A DNA stretch of 5,334 nucleotides from contig DFHD01000047.1 of NCBI GenBank assembly GCA_002372545.1, positions 1-5,334 of the forward strand. The letters are read 5' to 3'. Each line of letters opens with the position of its first letter. Within the stretch, counting starts at the first letter, position 1. Both the position numbers and the translations under genes were made by a program. The stretch is from Lachnospiraceae bacterium UBA3732. Lineage in GTDB: Bacteria; Bacillota; Clostridia; Lachnospirales; Lachnospiraceae. The notes under the pieces were generated by a model that saw only the letters and a list, made by a program, of their open reading frames with translations, was not told the DNA's origin and did no database searches. Of the stretch, positions 4,897-5,334 are shown piece by piece.

Positions 4897-4905
4897 AAAG
4901 AAAAC

Positions 4906-5334
4906 ATGAAAATCTCTATCGGATCTGACCACGGCGGATATCAGCTGAAGCAAATGGTGATCGACCACCTGAGGACCAGGGGCTTTGAAGTACTTGACAG
5001 AGGCTGCGACGTCCCGGTTTCCTGCGACTATCCCCAATATGCAAAAAAGGTTACCGACGATATTAACGCCGGAGAGGCGGAGCTGGGTATCCTGATCTGC
5101 GGCACCGGCATCGGCATGTCCATGGCCGCCAACAAGGCTGCCGGCATCCGGGCCGCCCTCTGCCATGATGTATTCTCCGCGAAGGCCTGCAAAGAGCATA
5201 ATAACGCCAACGTCCTCTGTATGGGCGCCAGAGTGATCGGCCCCGGTCTCGCCATGATGATAACCGACACCTTTCTGGACACCCCATTCTCAAATGATGA
5301 GCGCCATATCCGCAGGATCAGCCAATTTTCCTGA
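4906..5334 (+). CDS. rpiB: Ribose-5-phosphate isomerase B
   Basis: This 142-residue cytosolic enzyme interconverts ribose 5-phosphate and ribulose 5-phosphate in the pentose phosphate pathway. The start MKISIGSDHGGYQLKQ carries the ring-opening and phosphate-site residues D8 and H9. The motif GILICGTGIGMSMAANK (61-77) carries C65, the catalytic base of the E. coli-type RpiB, and the loop with T67. H98 in KEHNNANVLCMGARV matches E. coli H99. Related LacAB galactose-6-phosphate isomerases share the fold but lack this set of residues in one chain, so RpiB is preferred. The start at 4906 is chosen for its ribosome binding site and the family N-terminus; the ATG at 4888 would add six residues (MKGKEN). 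The stop codon is the last three bases of the window, so the gene is complete. Placement after Sua5 matches the ywlC-rpiB neighbourhood of Bacillota. Confidence 0.95.
   Translation: MKISIGSDHGGYQLKQMVIDHLRTRGFEVLDRGCDVPVSCDYPQYAKKVTDDINAGEAELGILICGTGIGMSMAANKAAGIRAALCHDVFSAKACKEHNNANVLCMGARVIGPGLAMMITDTFLDTPFSNDERHIRRISQFS

Larger units (their letters stand above)
4675..4905 (+). other. 231-base spacer between the Sua5 gene and rpiB
   Basis: No gene is seen here. The spacer holds the second copy of the stop-codon duplication and an 11-base tandem repeat, ACACTTAAATC twice (4783-4804). I find no convincing terminator hairpin and no good promoter, so rpiB may be read from the Sua5 promoter, though a weak promoter cannot be excluded. 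Confidence 0.5.

Overview
The window looks like chromosomal DNA from a moderate-GC Clostridia-type Bacillota, most likely Lachnospiraceae. The reasons are strong AGGAGG-type ribosome binding sites, sigma-A promoters with 17-base spacers, a long-form hibernation factor next to secA, an NlpC/P60 wall hydrolase with SH3b domains, and a Sua5 gene followed by rpiB. The organism call is inference from family resemblance. All five genes are housekeeping or cell-envelope genes. I see no phage, IS, CRISPR, toxin-antitoxin or defence genes.

Left part, minus strand: the 5' end of secA (running off the window at base 1) with its own promoter and a foldable leader. Then comes a strong hairpin terminator that separates it from hpf (long-form ribosome hibernation factor), which also has its own promoter. 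Hpf and secA are therefore neighbours but appear to be separate transcription units.

Middle: 784 bases without a convincing gene (1089-1872). This stretch is rich in small signals: three direct-repeat units about 60 bases apart, each with a purine-rich SD-like tract followed by GCGCGC and a start-like codon; two operator-like palindromes; a cluster of DnaA-box matches within a 12-base inverted repeat; and the terminator of the next gene.

Then a minus-strand gene for a secreted 499-residue wall hydrolase (signal peptide, two SH3b domains, a repeat-rich Asn/Asp/Thr/Tyr linker, NlpC/P60 catalytic domain). Its upstream region has a near-ideal sigma-A promoter and TGTTAC/TGTAAC half-sites in WalR-box arrangement. 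This suggests control by the WalRK wall-stress system.

Right part, plus strand, divergent from the hydrolase: a Sua5/YwlC-type threonylcarbamoyl-AMP synthase (tRNA t6A37 modification) and rpiB (ribose-5-phosphate isomerase B), ending exactly at the window edge. The 231-base gap between them contains short duplications and lacks the ywlE-type phosphatase gene that sits between the orthologues in Bacillus. No complete new system is visible. The points most worth checking are the DnaA-box cluster, the triplicated SD/GCGCGC element and the WalR-like promoter.
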